Source: Clostridium_AT stratigraminis (GTDB lineage: Bacteria; Bacillota; Clostridia; Clostridiales; Clostridiaceae). Taken from it: a stretch of 64,000 nt of DNA. Shown piece by piece: positions 52,201 to 58,995 of this stretch. A program made the translations under genes and the position numbers. Every line of letters begins with the position of its first letter. Position 1 is the first letter of the stretch. The DNA lies in the NCBI RefSeq assembly GCF_045310675.1, contig NZ_JBJHZZ010000005.1, positions 124,001 to 188,000 of the forward strand, given 5' to 3'. Below the pieces are notes generated by a model that saw only the letters and a program-made list of their open reading frames with translations, was not told the DNA's origin and ran no database searches.

Positions 52201-55200
52201 AAAGAGATGCGCTCTTTAAACTGGGTGAATTGCTGGAAAGCTAAACTTGAAAAAGCATGCTAATCAGCAGCCAAGCTTGTGAATGGCATAATAGTACCAA
52301 GATGGTTCAGAGACTAGAGGGATGAATAGCCAATTAATAACTCTCTCCAAGAGCGCCCGGTAAGCAAGTATGTATGTTTGAATAAAAAGTCTGTAAATGC
52401 AGATAATAAATTCAGAACATATATTCTTGTTTAATGATATAGTCCAATCTGGGTTGGAAGTAACCAACAGATGAAAATGAGGGAAACCTCCAGAGCACAG
52501 GATAAAGAGCCTGTGGTTAATAACTAATGTTCTTAAATCCAGATAGAGTATCGATGCCAGATTAAGAATTAATTGTTATAACAATTAATCATAGTCGTGC
52601 ACTTTAGAAATAATGTGCTTAAAGAGCCCTGAATTGCTGGAAAGTCCTGAGAGCCTTATAAACCAAAGCGAAAGATTGAGATAAATCTAAGCGTAATGGT
52701 GGCATGACCATAAAAATTATGAGGATTTAAGTTAGTCAGACTTTACTGGATCACCAGCAGCCAAGTCTTGAAGAGAGAAAGGTCCAACGACTAGTGCATG
52801 GGCACGTAGAGGTGAAATTTTTACCTCGAAGCGGGGCAGCCTAAACCGTAAAGGTCGGTAGGTGAAGATATAGTCTATACCCACTGCATAAGCAGTATTA
52901 AAGTATCTCGAAAGAGAGGGTAGTTTAGATTGATTCTGACTTCTGTTACGAAAGAAGACAAGAAGTTATAGACTACGTTGTTGATAAATATGGAGTAAAC
53001 AACGTATCACAGATAATAACCTTTGGAACTATGGCGGCCAGGGCCTGCATCAGAGATGTTGGAAGAGCCATGAACTATTCCTATGCTGAAGTAGACAAAA
53101 TAGCAAAAATGATTCCAACTATGCTTGGGATAACCATAGACAAGGCATTAACTATAAACCCAGAACTTAAGGCGGCCTATGATGATGACATGAGAGTAAT
53201 GGAACTTATTGACGTATCTAGATCTCTTGAGGGTCTTCCAAGACATTCAGGAACCCATGCTGCCGGAGTTGTAATAGCCTCTCAGCCCTTAGTAAACTAT
53301 GTTCCTATGCAGAAAAATGAAGGTAACATTGTTACCCAATTTACCATGGGAACATTAGAAGAGCTTGGACTTTTAAAAATGGATTTTCTGGGCTTAAGAA
53401 CCTTAACTGTAATGAATGATGCTGTTGAAATGATTAAGCAAAGCAGCGGAACAGAAATAGACTTAGACAAAATAAACTTTGAAGATAAAGAAGTCTATAA
53501 AATGGTAGGAGAAGGTAAAACTGTAGGTGTATTTCAGCTGGAATCACCAGGAATGACCTCCTTTATGAAGGATTTAAGGCCAGATAATTTAGAGGATATC
53601 ATAGCTGGAATAAGTCTTTACAGACCAGGCCCTATGGCTGAAATTCCAAGATATATTGAAAATAAAAGGCATCCTGAAAACATAGAATATATAACTCCAG
53701 AACTAGAATCAATTCTTGATGTTACTTACGGAGTTATGATCTATCAGGAAGCTGTTATGGAAATAGTTAGAAAGTTAGCTGGCTATTCCATGGGGAGAGC
53801 GGACTTAGTACGCCGTGCTATGTCCAAGAAAAAACACAAGGTCATGGAAGAAGAGAGACACAATTTTATCCATGGCATTGTAGATGATAATGGAAACCTT
53901 GAAGTACCAGGCTGTATTCGAAATGGAATAAGCCAAGAGGCAGCCAATAAGATATTTGATCAAATGATGGACTTTGCATCGTATGCTTTTAACAAAAGCC
54001 ATAAAATATGTGTGGCACCTTACAGTAATGTATGGTTAAAAACTTTTTAAATTGCTGGAAGTCCCTAAAGCTGTTTAAACCACAACATAATTTGTAAAAA
54101 TAAGTGTGATGGTTAGCGAAAGCTAGAAAAAATTAAACAGATGGTATATGAGGAGATTCTAAATACTGGTTTATATAAAAATAAGCAAATGGGTAATCAG
54201 CAGCGAAATTTCTAAAATTAATTCTGTTGTATAATAGGAGGGTGAATTTAGATTCTTACTAAATCAAGCTCTAAACTAGTTTACAATAGGTTATCTTAGA
54301 AAGACGTCCAGAGACTATAATAGAAGGTACTAATTTAGTACATGGTATAGTCCAGACCACAACTAATATTATTAGGCTTACGAAAGTAAGAGTGGTAAAG
54401 GCAGCAGCCTACGCAGTAGTTGGCTTCCAAACAGCATACCTTATGAGATATTACCCAACAGAGTTTATAGCAGCAATGCTTAATAGTGTCATGGGTATTA
54501 GCGAAAAGGTAGCATTTTACATCAGATTTGCTAAAGAACTTGGAATAGAAGTACTTCCGCCTGATATTAATGAAAGCTTCTCCAAGTTTACAGTTAAAGA
54601 GGGTAAAATAAGGTTTGGAATGGCTGCTATTAAAAACGTAGGTATGAATGTTATTGATAGCATGGTAAAGTCCAGAATTGAAAAAGGTAAATTTACAAGT
54701 TTAACTGATTTTTATAATAAAATTGATGCTGCTCTAGTTAATAAAAGAGCCATAGAAAGCCTTATAAAGGCAGGAGCCTTCGACTGCTTTAAGGTTTACA
54801 GATCACAAATGCTTGCAATCTATGAAAAGCTGCTGGATGGTATTCATAGTGAAAAGAGAAGGAATATTGAAGGTCAGCTAAGCCTTTTTAGTGACTTCGC
54901 TGAAACTGCAGATGTCTTTGAGGTAAAGTTTCCAAAGATAAAAGAATTTGAGAAAAAATATCTTTTATCTATGGAAAAGGAAATGACTGGTCTTTATATA
55001 TCCGGTCATCCTCTTGAGGAATATGAAGATACCTTAAATCAATTGACCAATACAAGAATTTCGGAAATTGTTGTAAGCGAGAGTCTTGAAGAAGGTATGG
55101 TTCAGGAAGCCTTTAAAATCAGAGACGGTGATAGAGTAGTTATAGGAGGACTTATAGCTGAGGTAAATAAAAAGGTTACTAGGAAAAATGATATGATGGC

Positions 55201-55612
55201 TTTTATTAGACTAGAAGACATGTATGGTGATATAGAAGTCATAGTTTTTCCAAAAGTTTTTCATGATTTCAAATATCTTTTAGAACCTGACAGCGTGGTT
55301 ATTATAAGCGGCAGAGTAAGCATTAGGGAAGAAGAACAGCCAAAGCTTTTATGCGAAAGAATAGAACCTCTTGTTAAGCTTTCAATGGAAAAAGTATATG
55401 TTTTAATAGAAAATGAAAGACTAAGAAAAGAAGCCTTCGAAAAAATCAAGCCTGTTTTTCAAAAGCATAAAGGAAACCAGATGGTGTATATCTGTACCAA
55501 AAAGGAAAGACAAAAATTTAGACTAGACAGTGACTACTGGATTACCTTAGATGATGAAGTATTAGATTTTCTTAAGAAGGAATTTGGAGAAGATAACGTT
55601 AAGGTCCAGTAA
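51031..55612 (+). CDS. dnaE: DNA polymerase III subunit alpha, interrupted by three group I introns
   Basis: As raw DNA this appears as three separate open frames. Joining four exons (51031-52200, 52530-52562, 52929-54002, 54401-55612) restores one frame of 1162 residues, the normal length for DnaE. The N-terminal PHP domain starts with FVHLHVHTGYSLLDGSG. The polymerase core includes GAGRGSAAGSLVAYTLGIT. Exons 1 to 3 together give LIFER-FLNPDRVSMPD-IDSDFCYERRQEV, with the catalytic PDIDSDF acids. SYAFNKSH and AAAYAVVGFQTAYLMRY span exons 3 to 4. An OB fold lies near the C-terminus. Start is TTG at 51031 after AAAGGATG. Unspliced mRNA would stop 20 codons into intron 1. pfkA and pyk follow, the usual clostridial order. 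Confidence 0.95.
52201..52529 (+). ncRNA. Group I intron 1 in dnaE (329 nt, ORF-less)
   Basis: P1 is visible: exon GAGCGU pairs with intron GCGCUC with a U-G pair at the splice site. Core elements are P at 52227-52240 (GAATTGCTGGAAAG), Q at 52261-52276 (TAATCAGCAGCCAAGC), R at 52305-52320 (GTTCAGAGACTAGAGG) and S at 52434-52450 (ATATAGTCC). GACUA in R pairs with UAGUC in S to form P7. The intron ends in G (CTAATG). A P10 pairing of AAGAG (52202-52206) with exon 2 UUCUU is possible. No reading frame, so no homing endonuclease. Confidence 0.93.
52530..52562 (+). CDS. dnaE: dnaE mini-exon 2 (33 nt)
   Basis: Exactly 11 codons, FLNPDRVSMPD, supply the conserved residues missing between exon 1 and exon 3. 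Both of its ends are group I splice boundaries. An exon of 33 nt between two ribozymes is strikingly short. Confidence 0.92.
52563..52928 (+). ncRNA. Group I intron 2 in dnaE (366 nt, ORF-less)
   Basis: It starts after GAT and ends TTTAG, placing U before the 5' site and G at the 3' end. Core elements are P at 52631-52644 (GAATTGCTGGAAAG), Q at 52751-52766 (TCACCAGCAGCCAAGT), R at 52782-52795 (GTCCAACGACTAGT) and S at 52863-52878 (GAAGATATAGTC). GACUA and UAGUC form P7. A strong hairpin near the 5' end (ATTAATTGTT/AACAATTAAT) probably extends P1, but the P1 pairing itself is less clear than in the other two. Q and R differ from introns 1 and 3, so it is not a simple copy. Confidence 0.9.
52929..54002 (+). 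CDS. dnaE: dnaE exon 3 (palm and fingers)
   Basis: 358 codons from IDSDFCYERRQEV through QIITFGTMAARACIRDVGRA, GTHAAGVVIASQPLV, SLYRPGPMAEIP and ASYAFNKSH. The upstream part (52929-53030) before the first ATG is needed to supply the catalytic acids. Ends with CAT (U at 54002) before intron 3. Confidence 0.93.
54003..54400 (+). ncRNA. Group I intron 3 in dnaE (398 nt, ORF-less)
   Basis: P1: exon GCCAU pairs with intron GUGGC (54012-54016) with a U-G at the splice site. Core elements are P at 54049-54061 (AAATTGCTGGAAG), Q at 54193-54208 (GTAATCAGCAGCGAAA), R at 54305-54319 (CGTCCAGAGACTATA) and S at 54342-54353 (ATGGTATAGTCC). GACUA and UAGUC form P7. It ends GGTAAAG with terminal G. Read-through would stop after 15 codons. 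No reading frame inside. Confidence 0.93.
54401..55612 (+). CDS. dnaE: dnaE exon 4 (C-terminal region)
   Basis: 403 codons plus stop, beginning AAAYAVVGFQTAYLMRYYPT, the direct continuation of NKSH. It contains the helix-hairpin-helix region (IESLIKAGAFDCF) and the OB fold (DRVVIGGLIAEVNKKVTRK, YGDIEVIVFPKVF). A GTG at 54392 is inside the intron and is not the start. Confidence 0.93.
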   Translation, partial: AAAYAVVGFQTAYLMRYYPTEFIAAMLNSVMGISEKVAFYIRFAKELGIEVLPPDINESFSKFTVKEGKIRFGMAAIKNVGMNVIDSMVKSRIEKGKFTSLTDFYNKIDAALVNKRAIESLIKAGAFDCFKVYRSQMLAIYEKLLDGIHSEKRRNIEGQLSLFSDFAETADVFEVKFPKIKEFEKKYLLSMEKEMTGLYISGHPLEEYEDTLNQLTNTRISEIVVSESLEEGMVQEAFKIRDGDRVVIGGLIAEVNKKVTRKNDMMAFIRLEDMYGDIEVIVFPKVFHDFKYLLEPDSVVIISGRVSIREEEQPKLLCERIEPLVKLSMEKVYVLIENERLRKEAFEKIKPVFQKHKGNQMVYICTKKERQKFRLDSDYWITLDDEVLDFLKKEFGEDNVKVQ

Positions 55613-55678
55613 TGTGGCATGGGACGTTTCTTGTGGCACATGCATTCCAATGTGCCGCAAGAAACGTCCCTCTGTTAT
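55612..55678. repeat. Two family-A repeats in inverted orientation after dnaE
   Basis: The dnaE stop overlaps the first copy (TAATGTGGC). GGGACGTTTCTTGTGGCACA (55621-55640) and TGTGCCGCAAGAAACGTCCC (55651-55670) are 19/20 complementary around a 10-nt loop, giving a strong terminator-like hairpin, though without a T run. Confidence 0.8.
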
Positions 55679-55690
55679 ACTACTCATTAT

Positions 55691-55719
55691 TTGACAAATT
55701 ACCTTAAATTACATGTTAA
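55691..55719 (+). promoter_or_regulatory. Promoter candidate for pfkA
   Basis: TTGACA at 55691-55696 and TGTTAA at 55714-55719, 17-nt spacer, about 200 nt before the pfkA ATG. The 240 nt between are AT-rich with no further structure seen. Confidence 0.5.
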
Positions 55720-55921
55720 AATTCACAATATTAATTGAAATAATCATTTCCATAGTTTAAAATATAATAGGATTAGTAGTATTAATTTTAAAAGCTTAAT
55801 GGGACATAAATTAGCCATAGTGGTTTAAAAGTGATACAGCTTTCCTTAAAATTATAGTTATTTATTCAGGACCTCACAGTAATAAGGGACACTGAATTTT
55901 ATATGAGGAGGTTAGGAAATT

Positions 55922-56881
55922 ATGAAGACTATTGGAGTTTTAACAAGTGGTGGAGACGCACCAGGAATGAATGCTGCCATAAGAGCTGTAGTAAGAACAG
56001 GACTTGATAAGGGTCTTAGAGTTATGGGTATACAAAGAGGCTACAGCGGGCTTTTAAATGGCGAGATTTTTGAAATGAATAGACACAGCGTTTCTGATAT
56101 AATCCATAGAGGCGGTACAATGCTTATGACTGCCAGATGTGATGAATTTAAGAAAGAAGAAGTTAGAAAGAAAGCAGCACAGATTTTAAAGGTGTTTGGA
56201 ATAGATGGACTAGTTGTAATCGGTGGTGATGGGTCCTTTACCGGAGCTAGACTTTTATCTGAACTTGGCGTTAAGACTATAGGAATACCAGGTACAATAG
56301 ATAATGACTTAGCATATACACAATACACTATCGGCTTTGATACTGCTTTAAACACAGTATTAGATGCAATAAATAAATTAAGAGACACTTCAACTTCTCA
56401 TGAAAGAATCAGTATCGTTGAGGTTATGGGAAGAAACTGCGGAGACATAGCTTTATATGCTGGTGTTGCAGGCGGTGCAGAAAGTATTATAGTACCTGAA
56501 AAGGGCTATGACTTAGATGATATCTGTAAAACTGTTCTAGATGGAAAGCTAAAAGGAAAGCTTCACAATCTTATAATACTTGCTGAAGGAGTTGGCGGTG
56601 CCAATGAGCTTGCTGAAAAAATCGAGGATATCACAAGTATAGAAACTAGAGCCACAATTCTAGGACACATTCAAAGGGGAGGAAGCCCTTCTGCCTTTGA
56701 TAGGATTTTAGCTTCAGAAATGGGAGCTCATGCTGTAGAATTATTAGTGCAAGGAAAAACATCTAGAGTTATAGGGACTAGAGGCGGAGAAATAATAGAT
56801 TTAGATACTATTGAAGCCTTAAACTGTAAAAGAACCTTTAATGATAAATTATTTAATGTAGCTAGAGTTTTATCATATTAA
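55922..56881 (+). CDS. pfkA: ATP-dependent 6-phosphofructokinase
   Basis: 319 residues, the bacterial PfkA length. GVLTSGGDAPGMNAAIRAVV (ATP), GGDGSFTGARLLSELG, GIPGTIDNDLAYTQYTIGFD (substrate, catalytic D in TIDND) and RATILGHIQRGGSPSAFDRI are intact. The GGDGS residue after GG identifies an ATP-type rather than pyrophosphate-type enzyme. It catalyses the committed step of glycolysis. GAGGAGG precedes the ATG. pyk follows 118 nt later, the usual pairing. Confidence 0.97.
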   Translation: MKTIGVLTSGGDAPGMNAAIRAVVRTGLDKGLRVMGIQRGYSGLLNGEIFEMNRHSVSDIIHRGGTMLMTARCDEFKKEEVRKKAAQILKVFGIDGLVVIGGDGSFTGARLLSELGVKTIGIPGTIDNDLAYTQYTIGFDTALNTVLDAINKLRDTSTSHERISIVEVMGRNCGDIALYAGVAGGAESIIVPEKGYDLDDICKTVLDGKLKGKLHNLIILAEGVGGANELAEKIEDITSIETRATILGHIQRGGSPSAFDRILASEMGAHAVELLVQGKTSRVIGTRGGEIIDLDTIEALNCKRTFNDKLFNVARVLSY

Positions 56882-56998
56882 AAATGCATAACATCAATAA
56901 TTGTTGTATACTATAGGTGATATACAAGGCGTTAAGATTAATAATTATTATTAATAATTGTTATGTACCACAAAGGAATACAAAGGGGTTTGAGAATT

Positions 56999-58756
56999 AT
57001 GAGAAAAACTAAAATTATTTGTACAATTGGCCCTGCAAGTGATAGTAAGGAGACATTGTCTAAGCTTATAGAAGCTGGAATGAATGCATCAAGACACAAT
57101 TTTTCCCATGGTGACCATGAGGAACATAGGGTAAGAATGGAACTAGTAAAAAGGCTTAGGGAAAAATACAAGAAGTCTATAGCAATAATCTTAGACACAA
57201 AGGGACCGGAAATCAGAACGGGTAAGTTTGAGGGCGGTACAGTTGAGCTAAAGGAAGGGGATCCCTTTACTGTAGTTTGCGGTGAGGAGGTATTAGGAAA
57301 TAGTACTATATGTTCCGTAAGCTATGTAGATTTATACAAGGATGTTAAAATTGGAGACTCTATACTTATTGCTGATGGACTTGTTGGTCTTGAAGTAAAT
57401 TCTGTAGAGGGTAACAAAATTTATTGTACAGTAAGAAACAGCGGAACACTGGGAAATAATAAAAATGTAAACGTGCCTGGTGTTATCACTACTCTTCCTG
57501 CAGTTACAGAAAAGGATATATCTGATCTTAAGTTTGGTATTGAAATGGGTATAGATATAGTTGCAGCTTCCTTTATTAGAAAAGCTGCAGACGTATTACA
57601 TATGAGAAGGGTTCTTCAGGAAAATGGAGGAGGAGATATACTTATTTTCTCCAAAATTGAAAACCATGAAGGGGTAAACAATATAAATGAAATTATAAAG
57701 TTCTCAGATGGCATTATGGTGGCTAGAGGAGATCTTGGAGTTGAAATACCTACAGAGGAAGTTCCTGTAGTTCAAAAAATGATTATAGAAAAATGTAACG
57801 AAGCTGGCAAGCCCGTTATTACTGCTACCCAAATGTTAGATTCTATGATTAAGAATCCAAGACCAACAAGAGCAGAGGCATCTGATGTAGCCAATGCAAT
57901 ATTTGATGGCACAGATTCTATTATGCTCAGCGGCGAGACTGCAAACGGCAAGTACCCTGTAGAAACTGTTATGATTATGTCTAAAATTGCCGAGCGTGCA
58001 GAAAGAGATCTTAACTATGAGGAAAAGCTTAAAAGAAGAAGAAGAAATCATATTCCAAACGTACCAAATGCAATTAGCCTGGCAACTTGTAATACTGCAA
58101 TGGATTTAAAGGCTTCAGCAATAATTACTGCTACCCAAAGCGGCCATACAGCAAAGATAGTATCCAAATTTAGACCAGAGTGCCCTATTATAGCTGTTAC
58201 TCCTTATGATAAGGTAGCAAGAAAGCTGGCTCTTAACTGGGGTGTGTTCCCTATAGTTGCGAAAAAAACAGAGTCAACTGATGAATTAATAGATAAATCA
58301 GTAGATATTGCACTTAAAACCGGTTATGTTAAAAAGGGCGATGTTGTAGTAATAGCTGCAGGAATACCAGCCAATTATGTTGGCACTACTAATATGATGA
58401 AGGTCCATATAGTTGGTGATATTCTAGTTCAAGGAAAACCTAACGGAACTATTCACGGATATGGAAATGCAAATGTTGTTAAAAACTTTAAAGAGGCTCA
58501 GCAAAACATTGATGCAGGTGACATTCTTGTGGTAAAAGAGCTTGATAAAAATTATCTTGAGCTTTTAGATAAGCTTTCAGGTATAGTTACAGAACAGGAA
58601 AAAGTGGATTCAGAAATAATTATTGAGTGCATGATAAAGGAAATTCCATTAATATACGGTGCACAAGATGCTGCAGATATAATTAAAACAGGTTCCTTTA
58701 TTACCATAGATGTAAGAAGAGGAATTATATACAGTGGTAAAGTTAATTTGGTTTAA
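56999..58756 (+). CDS. pyk: Pyruvate kinase with C-terminal PEP-utilising domain
   Basis: 585 residues from the ATG at 56999, giving the standard start RKTKIICTIGPASDSKETL. An upstream ATG at 56963 adds non-conserved residues. The core includes ASRHNFSHGDHEEHRVRMEL, ILDTKGPEIRTG, the catalytic-lysine region LIFSKIENHEGVNNINEIIK, MVARGDLGVEIPTEEVPVVQ and ITATQMLDSMIKNPRPTRAE. The last 110 residues are the extra domain seen in Bacillus/Clostridium Pyk (ETG-less). It makes ATP and pyruvate. AAAGGGG lies upstream, and a terminator follows 10 nt after the stop. Confidence 0.96.
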   Translation: MRKTKIICTIGPASDSKETLSKLIEAGMNASRHNFSHGDHEEHRVRMELVKRLREKYKKSIAIILDTKGPEIRTGKFEGGTVELKEGDPFTVVCGEEVLGNSTICSVSYVDLYKDVKIGDSILIADGLVGLEVNSVEGNKIYCTVRNSGTLGNNKNVNVPGVITTLPAVTEKDISDLKFGIEMGIDIVAASFIRKAADVLHMRRVLQENGGGDILIFSKIENHEGVNNINEIIKFSDGIMVARGDLGVEIPTEEVPVVQKMIIEKCNEAGKPVITATQMLDSMIKNPRPTRAEASDVANAIFDGTDSIMLSGETANGKYPVETVMIMSKIAERAERDLNYEEKLKRRRRNHIPNVPNAISLATCNTAMDLKASAIITATQSGHTAKIVSKFRPECPIIAVTPYDKVARKLALNWGVFPIVAKKTESTDELIDKSVDIALKTGYVKKGDVVVIAAGIPANYVGTTNMMKVHIVGDILVQGKPNGTIHGYGNANVVKNFKEAQQNIDAGDILVVKELDKNYLELLDKLSGIVTEQEKVDSEIIIECMIKEIPLIYGAQDAADIIKTGSFITIDVRRGIIYSGKVNLV

Positions 58757-58765
58757 AAGTTTTTA

Positions 58766-58797
58766 AAGAATGCTGCTTAGACAGCGTTCTTTTTTTA
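58766..58797 (+). terminator. Terminator of the pfkA-pyk operon
   Basis: AAGAATGCTG / CAGCGTTCTT stem (one G-T) with a CTTAGA loop and a T7 run. Confidence 0.88.
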
Positions 58798-58812
58798 TTT
58801 TCTTTTACTTCT

Positions 58813-58838
58813 ATAAGTAATAAGCTATGTGAATGTCA
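58813..58838. repeat. Family-B repeat
   Basis: ATAAGTAATAAGCTATGTG then AATGTCA, between pyk and the M4 protease gene. Confidence 0.65.
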
Positions 58839-58918
58839 TAAAATTAACAATATGTAAATTAAAGGTTGTTAAACTATTTACGATATATAAATTGAAGCTT
58901 AATGCTTTTATGTTTACA

Positions 58919-58972
58919 AGGCATGGGGATGTCTTATTATTTGCAATAAGTAATAAGTCATGTGAATGCCAC
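58919..58972. repeat. Adjacent family-A half and family-B repeat
   Basis: AGGCATGGGGATGTCTTATT (half of family A) runs directly into GCAATAAGTAATAAGTCATG then TGAATGCCAC (family B). It shows the two families occurring together, as at 8608-8713 and 30576-30699. Confidence 0.7.
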
Positions 58973-58995
58973 TTAATTTAATATGGGGGGTTATT

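Noticed and set aside
52563..52928. Group II intron
   Set aside because: No GUGYG start, no domain V-like GAGC hairpin and no AY end. The ends and core fit group I instead.
51031..54392. dnaE read as three separate genes or a frameshifted pseudogene
   Set aside because: The gaps are structured and bounded by exact codon joins, and the missing residues are recovered from a 33-nt exon. Random decay would not do this.
52201..54400. Inteins or IS elements in dnaE
   Set aside because: The insertions contain stop codons in all frames continuous with dnaE, no protease/splicing domain and no transposase or terminal repeats. The group I core motifs explain them.
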